Shown: positions 8,990-19,831 of the stretch, in pieces
Layout of the letters: each line of letters starts with the position of its first letter
Position numbering within the stretch: position 1 is the first letter of the stretch
From: Caballeronia concitans
Lineage (GTDB): Bacteria; Pseudomonadota; Gammaproteobacteria; Burkholderiales; Burkholderiaceae
Assembly: GCF_001544615.1 (NCBI RefSeq)
Contig: NZ_FCNV02000003.1
Coordinates: 248,001-312,000, forward strand
Length of the DNA: 64,000 bases
Reading direction: 5' to 3'
Program-made: the position numbers and the translations under genes
The notes under the pieces: generated by a model
Told to the model about the DNA's origin: nothing
The model's input: only the letters and a program-made list of their open reading frames with translations
The model's database searches: none

Positions 8990-9856
8990 ATGTCAGAGCA
9001 GGACAAGGGGCCATCCGCCGGCTCCGAATCACCCAACCTCGACGAAGCCGAGCGCGAGCAGGCCGCCGAGCATTCGACGCCTCATGCGCTCGTCATTCAC
9101 GAAATCGTGCGGGAAGAGGGCGAGGCCGCGATGGAGCGGACTTTCGCCGCGCTCATGTGGTCCGCGCTCGCCGCGGGACTCTCGATGGGCTTCTCGTTTC
9201 TCGTTCAATCCATACTCGAAAGCGAGTTGCCGGACACGAGCTGGCGCAGCCTCATCACGAGCTTCGGCTATACGATCGGCTTCGTCTTCGTCATTCTCGG
9301 GCGCCAGCAGCTCTTCACCGAAAGCACGCTGACGGCGGTGCTGCCCGTGCTCACGCGGCGCGACCTGACGACGCTCGCCAAGACCTTTCGGCTATGGGCG
9401 ATAGTGCTGTTCTTCAATCTGATCGGAACGGTGATCTTCGCGGGTCTCTTGCAGATTCCCGGCGTGTTCTCGCCCGGTGTCACGGAGGCGCTCGCGAAGG
9501 TCGCCAAGGCGCCGCTTTCGGCGGATTTCGGCGTGACGCTCGTGCGCGCGATGTTTGCCGGCTGGCTCATCGCGCTGATGGTCTGGCTGCTGCCGAGCGC
9601 CCGGTCCGCGCGCCTGCTCACCGTGCTGCTCGTGACCTATACCGTCGCCGTGAGCAAGCTGTCGCATGTGATCGCGGGATCGGTGGAATCGGCGTATGCG
9701 GTGATGACGGGCGCCGCCAGCGTCTCCGATTACTTCCTCGTGTTCCTCGTGCCGACGTTCATCGGCAACGTGATCGGCGGGGTGTCGCTGGTGGCGATCG
9801 TCAATCACGCGGCCATCGCGCCCGAGATCAACGGATCGGCGCAGCGCGCGGACTGA
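8990..9856 (+). CDS. Formate/nitrite transporter (FNT) family protein
   Basis: The 288-residue protein has an unusually long acidic N-terminal tail (about 45 residues, rich in Glu/Asp) followed by six hydrophobic helices in the FNT pattern (SMGFSFLVQSIL, LGRQQLFTESTLTAVLPVL, GNVIGGVSLVAIVNHA). FNT proteins are pentameric channels for small monovalent acids; this one resembles the YfdC-type branch rather than FocA or NirC, so the substrate is uncertain. The start has a GGAG box about 8 bp upstream. It follows the metal permease by 94 bp on the same strand, and the two may share a transcript. Confidence 0.8.
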   Translation: MSEQDKGPSAGSESPNLDEAEREQAAEHSTPHALVIHEIVREEGEAAMERTFAALMWSALAAGLSMGFSFLVQSILESELPDTSWRSLITSFGYTIGFVFVILGRQQLFTESTLTAVLPVLTRRDLTTLAKTFRLWAIVLFFNLIGTVIFAGLLQIPGVFSPGVTEALAKVAKAPLSADFGVTLVRAMFAGWLIALMVWLLPSARSARLLTVLLVTYTVAVSKLSHVIAGSVESAYAVMTGAASVSDYFLVFLVPTFIGNVIGGVSLVAIVNHAAIAPEINGSAQRAD

Positions 9857-9866
9857 ACGCAGCCCG

Positions 9867-9890
9867 AGCCCGCGCGCTGTCGTGCGGGCT
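9867..9890. terminator. Hairpin between convergent genes
   Basis: AGCCCGC (9867-9873) pairs with GCGGGCT (9884-9890) across a 10-nt loop. It lies between the end of the FNT gene and the opposing small gene, overlapping that gene's stop codon, so it could serve both directions. There is no clear T-run on either side. Confidence 0.4.
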
Positions 9891-10191
9891 ACTTGTTGTT
9901 GCCCGCGCCCGTGCCGTAAAGGCCGTTGTTGAAGCCGCCCGCGCCTTCGGTCTTGTGGTCCTTGCCGACGGTCGGGCCGCGCGCGGCGCCGGCGGCGTCC
10001 TTCGATTGCGGCTTCTGGGATTCATGCACCATCGTGCCCGACGGATTCGCGCGGCCGGTCGAATCCGACGTGCGGTTTTCCTGCTGATCCGAGCCCGCGG
10101 GCTGCGTGATCTGCGCGTGGCCGGCCGTGCTGAACACGGCTGCGGCGGACGCGACGAGCGTGGCGGCGATTCGATGAAACGATGCAGACAT
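9889..10191 (-). CDS. Small secreted protein of unknown function
   Basis: This 100-residue protein has a signal peptide (residues 1-26, AATLVASAAAVFSTAGHA, cut before QITQPAG) and a hydrophilic, glycine/asparagine-rich low-complexity mature part (GAARGPTVGKDHKTEGAGG, GLYGTGAGNNK). There are no cysteines or recognisable domains. A strong GGAGG box upstream supports the ATG at 10191. It resembles the small periplasmic unknowns common in Burkholderiaceae. The function is unknown. Confidence 0.65.
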   Translation of the reverse strand: MSASFHRIAATLVASAAAVFSTAGHAQITQPAGSDQQENRTSDSTGRANPSGTMVHESQKPQSKDAAGAARGPTVGKDHKTEGAGGFNNGLYGTGAGNNK

Positions 10192-10370
10192 GGCGCCTCC
10201 AGGCGTTGCTAATGGAAGCTCCATGCCGAGCACGAACGATGCCTGAGACCGCCTGTGAAACCGGTTCGACAAACAAAAGCGATAGTGCAAGCCTGTGCAA
10301 GCGCGCGCGACCGGGCCGGACGCGCGACGATCGGGATCGCGCCGTTTGCGCGAGTGGCGAAAGCGGCTAT

Positions 10371-10676
10371 TCAGGCCGCTTTCGCCCAAAGCCTGTTGGT
10401 CGACCTTTTGCGGCTGCCGCCGTCGCGTGGAGTGGTGCGGACCGCATCGAGCGCGAGGCGCAGCGCCTCGATGCGCTGCTTCTGCGCCGGCACGAGCGCA
10501 TAGCCGCTCACGACCGCCGCGAGCCGCTCACGCCAGTACTCGACGTTGAGCGTTCCCGGAGACTGGTTGTGCATCGTGCGAAGCTGCGCGACCGCGCGTT
10601 CGATATGTTGAAGTTCGACATCTGCCAAAGCCGAAGGCAGCAAGCTGCCCTTGGCCTCGCTCTTTTTCTTCTTCAT
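10371..10676 (-). CDS. Small basic protein of unknown function
   Basis: The product is 101 residues, starting MKKKKSEAKGSL, with no signal peptide or membrane segment. The centre (ELQHIERAVAQLRTMHN and YWRERLAAVVSGYALVPAQKQRIEALRLAL) is predicted helical, and both ends are lysine/arginine-rich. AGGAAG lies upstream of the chosen ATG; a longer frame to 10712 adds only an arginine-rich tail. The charge pattern could suit nucleic-acid or ribosome contact, but that is inference only. No family was recognised. Confidence 0.5.
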   Translation of the reverse strand: MKKKKSEAKGSLLPSALADVELQHIERAVAQLRTMHNQSPGTLNVEYWRERLAAVVSGYALVPAQKQRIEALRLALDAVRTTPRDGGSRKRSTNRLWAKAA

Positions 10677-10970
10677 CGCTGGTCTTCCTCTCAGCCGCGC
10701 GACGCGACGCACGCTCTTTCGTCGTTACGCCGGCGGGCACCCCGTTTCACCCGCGCGATTTCTGATGAATCGTCGCGGGCGGCCCTTGCTCGTTATCTGA
10801 CTTGTACGATCGTGACCCGTGATGCTGTCTTCGAATCCTTGATGACCAAAGGTACGACCGTTAACAAAAATGTACGCAACGGGCGCCATGTGGCTCCGTC
10901 TGTCAACGCACATTTATTGCTGAGAGCGTGGTGCTTTCGATGCTGCGATGCGCCAGACGCAAGCGCGTTT

Positions 10971-11261
10971 TCAGTCGCGTTCGTCAGGCGTCGGCTTGTC
11001 CGCGCGCTTGCCGCTGCGGCCTATTTGCGCTTCCATCGCCTGATCGAGCTTGCTGACCTTGCGCGGTTTGGCGGGCTCACGCGCATTGACGAACGCGATG
11101 AAGTCGTCCATCGGCAAAGGATCGCAGAGCTTGCTCGATCCTTCCGCCGAGCGTTCGATGAGATAGAAATAGCCGCCCGGCATGCTGACCGCCGCGTAGT
11201 GCGGATTGCCGCTGCGGGTCTTGAGCCGTTCGACGGCGTTGATGGCTTTGGTCGAGCGCAT
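10971..11261 (-). CDS. Small hypothetical cytoplasmic protein
   Basis: This 96-residue protein contains an aromatic beta segment (HYAAVSMPGGYFYLIERSA) followed by a helix (MDDFIAFVNAREPAK) and a charged tail. There is no signal peptide. It begins 20 bp after the stop of the upstream lipoprotein gene on the same strand, so the two are likely co-expressed. I do not recognise the family. Confidence 0.5.
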   Translation of the reverse strand: MRSTKAINAVERLKTRSGNPHYAAVSMPGGYFYLIERSAEGSSKLCDPLPMDDFIAFVNAREPAKPRKVSKLDQAMEAQIGRSGKRADKPTPDERD

Positions 11262-11281
11262 GCCGTTCTATGCTCCGTGCG

Positions 11282-11614
11282 TCACGGCGCGCATTTCTTG
11301 CCCGCGCCTTCGATCCACAGGTTCGACGCGTGGCGTTCGCCCGGATAGAAGCGATACACGGTCTCGCCGTTGTCGTAGCGAACCTTGATGACGTTGGAGT
11401 CGCCGAATTCGAGCATCGTGCCTTGCGGAATCGCGGTCTGCTTGAACGTGGCGTTGTGCTTCTTCGCTTCGTCGGCAATGCATTGAACGATGCTGCCGAC
11501 GCGGTTTTCCGTCGATGCGGTATCCACTTCGGGCTGGCCTGCATCGGCGTTATGGAAGCGCCCGCAAGCGGACATGAGCAAGGGCAGCGCGAGGGCCGCG
11601 GCGAGTTTTTTCAT
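11282..11614 (-). CDS. Small lipoprotein of unknown function
   Basis: The 110-residue product has a lipoprotein signal (MKKLAAALALPLLMSAC, lipidated Cys17), then a compact domain with two further cysteines (C44 in IVQCIADEAKK and the C-terminal KKCAP) that could form a disulfide in the periplasm. A beta-rich run (TMLEFGDSNVIKVRYDNGETVYRFYPG) follows. It is the first gene of a probable pair with the next small gene. The function is unknown. Confidence 0.6.
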   Translation of the reverse strand: MKKLAAALALPLLMSACGRFHNADAGQPEVDTASTENRVGSIVQCIADEAKKHNATFKQTAIPQGTMLEFGDSNVIKVRYDNGETVYRFYPGERHASNLWIEGAGKKCAP

Positions 11615-11749
11615 GGTCTTCCCGGTTGTCGTGATTTCAGGCCGAACGCGTCATTAGATCACAGCGCCTTTACGGTTCGGTCAGCTTCGGCGCCTGATCG
11701 GGGCAGCAACGTCCGCGCCCGCTGGCGCTTCTGCGCGTGGCGTCGCGCA

Positions 11750-13453
11750 TCACGCGTCGGGCGGAATGCCGAGCAGCGGCAGCGTCGCGCCGACGATGCC
11801 CGAGAACACCGGTCCCGCCACAGTGCCGCCGTAGTACGTGCCGCCGGTCGGCTCGTCGATCATGACGGCGACGATCACGCGCGGATCGCTCATCGGCGCA
11901 ATGCCGACGAACGACGCGCGATACTTGTTCGCCGCATACGATCGCCCGACCTGCTTGCGCGCCGTGCCCGTCTTGCCGCCGACGCGATAGCCTTCGACCG
12001 CGGCGGCGCGTCCGGTGCCGTTCGGTCCCATCGCCATTTCGAGCATGTCGCGCACGGCGGCGGCCGTCGCGGGCTTGACCACCGGCACGCTTTCGCGGCG
12101 CTTCTCGCCGTGGATCAGCGTGGCCGCGTGAAAGCGCCCGTCGCCGGCATAAGCGGTGTACATCTGCGCGATCTGCAACAGCGAGAGCGACAACCCGTAG
12201 CCGTACGCCATCGTCGCCTGTTCGATGGGTTTCCAGCGTTCCGGCGCACGCAGCCGCCCGGTGGCCGCGCCCGGAAACGTGAGTTCCGGCGCGCGCCCGA
12301 TGCCGTATTCGCGATACTTGTCCCAGATGGTCTGCGCGGGCAGTTGCAGCGCGAGCTTCGTGAGCGCGACATTGCTCGACATCTGCACGGCTTCCGACAC
12401 GGTGATGACGCCGTGATTGGACGTGTCGTGAATCACGTTCGGACCGATTTTCATGGTGCCGGGCGTCGTATCGATACGCGTATCCGGCCGCACCTTGCCG
12501 AGATCGATGGCGAGCGCCGCCACGAGCGGCTTGATGGTCGAGCCGGGCTCGAACGTGTCGGTGAGCGCGCGGTTGCGCAACTGCTCGCCGGTGAGACGGC
12601 TGCGGTCGTTCGGATCGAAGCTCGGATAGTTCGCGAGCGCAAGCACTTCGCCGTTCTTCGCATCGAGCACGACGACGCTGCCCGCGCGCGCCCGATGCTT
12701 CGCGATGGCGGCTTTCAGTTGCGAATGCGCGAGCTGCTGAATACGCCGGTCGATGGTCAGTTGAATGGTCTCGCCGTTCTGCGGCATCTCCGTCTCGCCG
12801 ATCTGCGATACCACGCGCCCGAGCCGGTCGCGAATGACTTCGCGCTGGCCGGCTTCGCCCGCGAGACGCGCATCGGCGGCAAGCTCGACGCCTTCCTGAC
12901 CTTGGTCCTCGTTATCCGTGAAGCCGACGACATGCGCCGCCGATTCGCCCTCGGGATAGAAACGCTTCGTGTCCGGCACGAGCGTGACGCCCGCGCGCCC
13001 GAGTTCGGCGATGCGCTCGGCGGCTTCGGAATCGACCTGGCGCTTGAGCAGCACGAAGCTGCGATCGGTGTCGAGCCGCCGCGCCAGATCGCGCGCGGGC
13101 ATGCCGAGCAGCTTCGCGATGTCGTCGTTGCGCGCGCCGTCGAGTCGCTTCGGACTCGCCCACACCTCGTAGGTCGCGAGGCTCACGGCGAGCATCGCGC
13201 CATGCCGGTCGACGATGCGCCCGCGCGTCGCCGCAAGCGCCAGCGTGCGCTGATAGCGCTTCTGTCCTTCGCCGATGTAGAACTCGTGATCGACGACCTG
13301 CACCCACATCGCGCGCCCGGCCAGCGCGAGAAACGCCGCCGTCACGCCCGCGAAGACGAGCCGCGAGCGCCACGCGGGCAGGCGGCTTCCGAGCATGGTG
13401 CTGCGGTGATGTGTATGAAAGTCGCGGCCTGCAGGCGTTTTTCTTCTGAACAT
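11750..13453 (-). CDS. FtsI/PBP2-type peptidoglycan D,D-transpeptidase
   Basis: This 567-residue class-B penicillin-binding protein cross-links peptidoglycan in the periplasm. A short cytoplasmic part and one membrane helix (about 31-52, RLVFAGVTAAFLALAGRAMW) precede the dimerisation domain (residues 60-220) and the transpeptidase domain, which shows the catalytic motifs STIK (S305-K308), SSN (359-361) and KTGT (494-497). Its length and motifs match FtsI (PBP3), but it is not in a division/cell-wall cluster, so it is probably a second FtsI paralogue. The start at 13453 (MFRRK) is preferred; the reading frame continues upstream into the preceding gene. It sits 13 bp after the N-acetyltransferase gene. 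Confidence 0.85.
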   Translation of the reverse strand: MFRRKTPAGRDFHTHHRSTMLGSRLPAWRSRLVFAGVTAAFLALAGRAMWVQVVDHEFYIGEGQKRYQRTLALAATRGRIVDRHGAMLAVSLATYEVWASPKRLDGARNDDIAKLLGMPARDLARRLDTDRSFVLLKRQVDSEAAERIAELGRAGVTLVPDTKRFYPEGESAAHVVGFTDNEDQGQEGVELAADARLAGEAGQREVIRDRLGRVVSQIGETEMPQNGETIQLTIDRRIQQLAHSQLKAAIAKHRARAGSVVVLDAKNGEVLALANYPSFDPNDRSRLTGEQLRNRALTDTFEPGSTIKPLVAALAIDLGKVRPDTRIDTTPGTMKIGPNVIHDTSNHGVITVSEAVQMSSNVALTKLALQLPAQTIWDKYREYGIGRAPELTFPGAATGRLRAPERWKPIEQATMAYGYGLSLSLLQIAQMYTAYAGDGRFHAATLIHGEKRRESVPVVKPATAAAVRDMLEMAMGPNGTGRAAAVEGYRVGGKTGTARKQVGRSYAANKYRASFVGIAPMSDPRVIVAVMIDEPTGGTYYGGTVAGPVFSGIVGATLPLLGIPPDA

Positions 13454-13466
13454 CGGTGTCGTGCGC

Positions 13467-14351
13467 TCAGGCCGGATGGGACGCGGAAAGACGCGCGAGC
13501 GCGGCGTCCAGATCGGCAGTGGTGACGGGATTCGCGCAATCGGGCGCATCGGGCAGATGAATGCCGATCTCCTCGCTCAGTGCGCGGCGCAAGTCGGCCA
13601 CGCTCGCCAGGTCGCGATGCGTGGTGCCGTCGTGATCGTCATGCGTGGAGAGGCGCCGGTTGAGCAGCCCGTAGCGCCGGCCCGGCGCGAGGCGCGCGGC
13701 CATGAGGTTGTGCAGGAAGATGGACTGCGGATACGTGGAGACGAAATGGTTCGACATCTCATAGTCGATGCCGTATTGCGGATCGAAGTCGAAGCGGTAG
13801 ACAGGCGCCCATTTCCCGTCGATGAGCGCATCGAGCCGGAAATGCGGCAGCCGCGCGTCGGGATCGATTTTCTCCAGACGAAACGCGCCGTGCGGCGTGA
13901 TCTGCTCGAGTCCGCTTTCGAGCGCGAGCGGCGCGGAAAGCGTCATGCCGCCGAAGCCGACATCCGCGACGAACGCGCCTTCGTCCAGTTCGACGACGAG
14001 CAGCATGTGCGAGCGCGGCGGCATGGCGGCGTCGGCGCGGCCCCACAGCACGCGGGCCGCGTAGCTTTGCACGCGAAAACCGAGCGCTTCGAGTACGCTG
14101 CGGAAAAGCAGATTGTGTTCGTAGCAGTAGCCGCCGCGCCGGCCGGCGACGAGCTTGCGCTGGATCGACGCCAGATCGAGCCGCACCGGACGGCCGAGCA
14201 GGACGTCGAGATTCTCGAAGGGTATCGCCTGAGGATGCAGCAGATGCAGCGCGCGCAGCGTGTCGAGCGTCGGCGCGGGACGGCGTGCATCGTCATAGCC
14301 GATACGCGCGAAGTAAGCGGACAGGTCGATGGAAGTGTCGTTTGGATTCAT
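13467..14351 (-). CDS. Arylamine N-acetyltransferase
   Basis: This 294-residue cytoplasmic enzyme transfers an acetyl (or related acyl) group from acyl-CoA to arylamines or hydrazines through a cysteine. The motif RRGGYCYEHN gives Cys76, and the rest of the catalytic triad is visible as His115 (RSHMLLV) and Asp130 (ADVGFGGM). PFENLDVLLGRP near residues 44-55 is also diagnostic. The length is typical for bacterial NATs. It lies 13 bp upstream of the transpeptidase gene on the same strand, and the pairing is probably transcriptional rather than functional. Confidence 0.9.
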   Translation of the reverse strand: MNPNDTSIDLSAYFARIGYDDARRPAPTLDTLRALHLLHPQAIPFENLDVLLGRPVRLDLASIQRKLVAGRRGGYCYEHNLLFRSVLEALGFRVQSYAARVLWGRADAAMPPRSHMLLVVELDEGAFVADVGFGGMTLSAPLALESGLEQITPHGAFRLEKIDPDARLPHFRLDALIDGKWAPVYRFDFDPQYGIDYEMSNHFVSTYPQSIFLHNLMAARLAPGRRYGLLNRRLSTHDDHDGTTHRDLASVADLRRALSEEIGIHLPDAPDCANPVTTADLDAALARLSASHPA

Positions 14352-14541
14352 GTGGGTGATCTGCGAAGTCGCGACGCGTCGCCGGTGACCGGGACATTTT
14401 ACGACACGAAAGGCGCAAAATTACAAAATGCATACATTGCGCCGCGCGTGCCGTAAGACGGGGCGTTCGATTGAACTGTGCCGCATCGCCAAGGGTCTTT
14501 CCAGCTTCAGCTCAACGGACAAGGATGAGGAACCTCACGTC

Positions 14542-16097
<1,556 letters not shown>

Positions 16098-16101
<4 letters not shown>

Positions 16102-16922
16102 GCACGGAAACCAGAACGAAGCACAGGACGCGCGTGTCCACCGCCAAGGGCGCGCCGAAGGCCGACCGCATTTTGGCCATCGATATCGGCGGGACGGGGT
16201 TGAAGGCCGCCGTTCTTTCCGAAGACGGCGAAATGAAAAGCGAGCGCGTGCGCGTGCCGACGCCCAAGCCCGCGACGCCCGATGTCGTCGTCGATACGCT
16301 GATGACGCTGGTCGCGCCGATCGTCGAGGAACCGCCGACGCATATCTCGATCGGCTTTCCCGGCGTCGTGCGCGAGAACGTCGTGTTGACCGCGCCGAAT
16401 CTCGGCAACGAATACTGGTATCGCGTGCCGCTCGCGGACATGATCGCGCAGCGTCTGGGCGGCGTGCCCGTGCGCATGATCAACGACGCGGAAATGCAGG
16501 GGCTCGCGGCCATCGAAGGAAGCGGCATCGAGATGGTGCTGACGCTCGGCACGGGCGCAGGAACCGCGCTTTTCCGCGACGGCGAACTGATGCCGCATCT
16601 GGAACTCGCGCATCATCCGGTCTCGAAGGGCCGGACTTACGACGAATACATCGGCAACGCGGCGCGCGAAAAGGCCGGCAGCAAGCGCTGGAACCGGCGC
16701 GTGGAGAAAATCGTCGGCATTCTGGCGTCGCTCGTGAACTACGACAAACTGTGGATCGGCGGCGGCAACGCGGCGCATCTGAAATTCAAGTTGCCGGCGC
16801 ACGTGGCGGTCGTGTCGAACGCGGCGGGCATCGAGGGCGGCGCGAAGCTGTGGCATCCGCGTTCCGTGCGCGAGACCCGTCAATTGCCTCATTTCAATCA
16901 GCGCGAAGGAGCGCTTTCATGA
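16098..16922 (+). CDS. ROK-family glucokinase of the polyphosphate-glucokinase type
   Basis: The 274-residue kinase begins with a phosphate-binding loop, AIDIGGTGLKAAV (residues 27-39). It has the polyphosphate-glucokinase pattern LGTGAGTALFRDGELMPHLELAHH, in which the catalytic Asp lies just upstream (MINDAEMQGLAA), and ends with LWIGGGNAAHLKF. It should phosphorylate glucose to glucose-6-phosphate, feeding Zwf directly; whether ATP or polyphosphate is the donor cannot be read from the sequence. The GTG start at 16098 overlaps the zwf stop and has GAAGGA upstream. The stop overlaps the next start (ATGA), so the three genes are translationally coupled. Confidence 0.85.
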
Positions 16923-17797
16923 ACGCGAATGGCCAATACGGTTTGCATAGCGTGACGGGCGACGGCGCCGCCGCTTTCGAGGCGCTCGCGCAGGTCCAGC
17001 TCGTCGTATCGGATTGCGACGGCACGCTGCTTCACACCGACAAGTCGATCAGCGAGGCCGCGAAAGACGCGGTGCGCCGTCTGCACGAGGCGGGCGTCGA
17101 ATTCACGGTGGCGAGCAGCCGGCCGGGCGCGGGCATGCGCCATATCGTCGAGACGCTCGCCGTCGACATGCCGTACGCGTCGTATAACGGCGGCAATCTC
17201 GTCGCGCCGCGCACGTGGGAAGTGCTCGCCGCGCACAAGCTGCCGCGCGACGCGGTGCAGACATCGCTGGAAGCGCTGGCGTCGGCGGGTGTGGATGCGT
17301 GGGTGTTCGTCGGCGACGTGTGGTATCTGACGAATCCGGACGGCGCGTACGTGCCGCGCGAGCGTCGCACGGTCGGTTACGACGGCGTGCTCGTGCAGCG
17401 TTTCGACGACGTGGATCTGGATGCGGTCGACAAGATCGTCGGCTCGACGGCCGATGCGCCGTTGCTTGAGCGCGTCGAACAGCAACTGCAGGGGCGGCTG
17501 GAGGGGCGCGCGAACGCGGCGCGCTCGCAGAGCTATTACCTCGACATCACGCATCTGCTCGCGAACAAGGGCGAAGCGGTGCGCGAGCTCGGGCGGCGCA
17601 GGAACGTGCCGCTCGAGCGCGTGGCCGTGCTCGGCGACATGACCAACGATATCGCGATGTTCGATATTGCAGGGGTGTCGATTGCGATGGGGCAGGCGTC
17701 GGAAGGCGTGCAGAGCCGCGCGAGCCTGGTGTCGGCGACGAACGACGCCGATGGATTTGCGGTGGGGATCAACGCGCTCTTGTCGGCGCGCGGATGA
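16919..17797 (+). CDS. Cof-type HAD-IIB family phosphatase
   Basis: This 292-residue cytoplasmic phosphatase has the HAD motif I DCDGT (residues 32-36, nucleophile D32), motif II in VASSRPG (65-70) and motif IV GDMTND (239-244), with a large C2-type cap between. Cof-type enzymes dephosphorylate sugar phosphates and other small phosphoesters. Its ATG overlaps the kinase stop by 4 bp, so it belongs to the zwf-glucokinase operon and may remove excess hexose phosphate. The exact substrate is unknown. Confidence 0.85.
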   Translation: MNANGQYGLHSVTGDGAAAFEALAQVQLVVSDCDGTLLHTDKSISEAAKDAVRRLHEAGVEFTVASSRPGAGMRHIVETLAVDMPYASYNGGNLVAPRTWEVLAAHKLPRDAVQTSLEALASAGVDAWVFVGDVWYLTNPDGAYVPRERRTVGYDGVLVQRFDDVDLDAVDKIVGSTADAPLLERVEQQLQGRLEGRANAARSQSYYLDITHLLANKGEAVRELGRRRNVPLERVAVLGDMTNDIAMFDIAGVSIAMGQASEGVQSRASLVSATNDADGFAVGINALLSARG

Positions 17798-17882
17798 GAC
17801 TTCGGGGGGTCGCCCGCCGCGGATCGGGGCTTCGAAACAGCCTTCGGATCAGCGGTGGACGCTAACTGCAGATGCTTGAGGA

Positions 17883-18152
17883 TTAACGCCGGCGCATCGG
17901 TGCGCGTGCCCCGCCGCCGCCGCTTGCGCGTTCGTCCTTGTGACGGAAATTGATGCGGCCTTTCGTAAGGTCGTACACGGACAGCTCCAGCGTGACGCGG
18001 TCGCCGGCCAGAATGCGGATATGGTTCTTGCGCATGCGGCCCGAAGCGTACGCGCCCACGACGACGCCATTGTCCAGCGTCACGCGGTAGCGGCTGTCGG
18101 GAAGCACTTCGTCAACGATGCCATCGAGTTCGATGAGTTCTTCTTTCGCCAT
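17883..18152 (-). CDS. infA: Translation initiation factor IF-1 paralogue with basic C-terminal tail
   Basis: The 89-residue product has the complete IF-1 S1/OB fold: [41 protein letters not shown] and [28 protein letters not shown]-1 binds the ribosomal A site during initiation. Standard IF-1 is 72 residues; this one has about 15 extra glycine/arginine-rich residues ending in RRR. Burkholderiaceae usually have a second infA in the ribosomal-protein cluster, so this is likely the isolated paralogue. No partner genes are adjacent. Confidence 0.9.
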   Translation of the reverse strand: MAKEELIELDGIVDEVLPDSRYRVTLDNGVVVGAYASGRMRKNHIRILAGDRVTLELSVYDLTKGRINFRHKDERASGGGGARAPMRRR

Positions 18153-18720
18153 TTGAGCTCCTGTTGAAGGTGGTGTAGGGTGCTGCGCCTGCCTCATTCA
18201 TCCATCCATTGCCCGCCTTGACGCGATACGCGCGCGGGCACACGAGCAGGCACACAACGCCGGTTTCGCGGATGGATGCACGAGCGGCTGCGCCAGAAGG
18301 CATCGTCGCTGCAATGCGTCAGAAGCGATGTAAAGCGTGTCCGGCACGCTCGAATGAGCGCGCCGCGTCTCGTTTCAGGCTCGTGCTGAGCTTGACGGCA
18401 TAGGCCGGAACTGCGGAGTTCACCGTGAGGCGGCGAACCCTGGCCGGCATGACCGGGACGGCGACATTGGCGCATGAACCGCTCCGAAGTGATGTCCGGC
18501 GCGATGCCACGGCTGCCAACGTGCGATGTGATGCATGACTGCAGGATTGAACGTGTCTGCTGCTGCTTTTAGCTGCGGCCACCGAGTCAGATTGCAAGAC
18601 TGCGGCTTTGGTAAATCACAGCAAACATGTCCGATTAGACAGACAACATCGCGCAAAAGTTCCCGCGCGATGCCCTATGAATGTTCGACTACCGATGCAA
18701 ACTTCGCATCGAAGTCGCCA
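18153..18720. other. 570-bp intergenic gap, no gene seen
   Basis: Short open frames exist on both strands, but none has a good ribosome site or protein-like composition. The side next to infA should hold its promoter. The side near 18600-18720 is AT-richer and lies downstream of corA, so it may contain that gene's transcription end. No clear hairpin with a T-run was found. Confidence 0.4.
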
Positions 18721-19698
18721 TTATAACCAACCTGCCTTCTTAAAGCGCAGGAACAACAGCACATCGACGACCAGCATCACGCCGATGCACGCCGGATAGC
18801 CGTACGCCCAGTCCAGTTCCGGAATGCGATGAAAGTTCATGCCGTAGATGCCGGCGATCATCGTCGGCACGGCGAAGAGCGCCGCGAACGAGCCTAAGCG
18901 CTTGGTCACTTCGCTTTCCGCGAGCGCGATGAGACCGAGATTGACCTGAATCGCCGTGACGATCATTTCGCGTCGGCCCTCGATGGTCTTCACGATGCGC
19001 AGCAAGTGGTCGTACACGTCGCGGAAATATTCCTGCATGCCCGCGCAGACGCCGGGCGGCCGTCCGCCGTAGAGCTTGCTGACGGCTTCGAGCAAGGGCG
19101 CGGTGTGATGCTGCAAAAGCGTCATGCGGCGCTTGAGCGAGTACAAATCCTCGATGATCTCCCGCGACGCCGCCGATCCGTTGTGCTCGAAGATGCGCTC
19201 TTCGACTTCGTCGAGGTCCGCGCCGAGCGTTTCGAGAATGGGGAAATAGCGATCGACGACGGCATCGAGCAGCGCGTACATGACGAACGCCGGACCGTGC
19301 TTGAGCAGATGCGGCTCGCGCTCGCAGCGCTTGCGCACTTCCTGGAAGCCTTGCGTCGTCCGATTACGCACCGAGATGACGTAATTCCTGCCGACGAATA
19401 CGTTCATCTCGCCGACGAGCAATTCGCCTTCTTCGTCGAACTCGACCGTATGAAACACGGCGAAGAGCGAATCGCCGTATTCCTCGATCTTCGGCCGCTG
19501 ATGCCCGTGCTGTGCATCTTCGACGGCCAGTTCGTGCAGGCCGAACTGCTGCGCCATGTGCGCGAGTTCGCCGGGTCCCGGCTCTTTGAGCGCAACCCAA
19601 ATGAAAGAGTCGGGCAGATCGCGATATGCGTTGATATCATCGATATGTACGTCCGCGAGCTTCCGGCCGTTCTGATAGGCCGCGCAATTGACGAGCAT
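18721..19698 (-). CDS. corA: CorA-family magnesium/cobalt transporter
   Basis: The 325-residue protein is a pentameric inner-membrane divalent cation channel. It has the large N-terminal cytoplasmic domain with long helices and two C-terminal transmembrane helices, with the selectivity motif YGMNF (about residues 284-288) at the end of the first. The C-terminus is basic (RFKKAGWL), as in CorA. The ATG at 19698 gives the family N-terminus; an upstream frame adds arginine-rich residues. The gene stands alone. Confidence 0.9.
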   Translation of the reverse strand: MLVNCAAYQNGRKLADVHIDDINAYRDLPDSFIWVALKEPGPGELAHMAQQFGLHELAVEDAQHGHQRPKIEEYGDSLFAVFHTVEFDEEGELLVGEMNVFVGRNYVISVRNRTTQGFQEVRKRCEREPHLLKHGPAFVMYALLDAVVDRYFPILETLGADLDEVEERIFEHNGSAASREIIEDLYSLKRRMTLLQHHTAPLLEAVSKLYGGRPPGVCAGMQEYFRDVYDHLLRIVKTIEGRREMIVTAIQVNLGLIALAESEVTKRLGSFAALFAVPTMIAGIYGMNFHRIPELDWAYGYPACIGVMLVVDVLLFLRFKKAGWL

Positions 19699-19831
19699 GG
19701 GGGCGCCCTTGTTATGTCGATGTAATGGGCCGCGCGCTCGTGCCTGGCGGCTACGAGCGCGTGGCTTCGTCATCGGGGAAATCTTAGCGGATTGCCTCGT
19801 GAAACGGGCTTCGTGCAACCCCGCGCGACGT

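Noticed and set aside
18535-18726. Small open frames in the infA-corA gap
   Set aside because: No ribosome sites and no protein-like composition.
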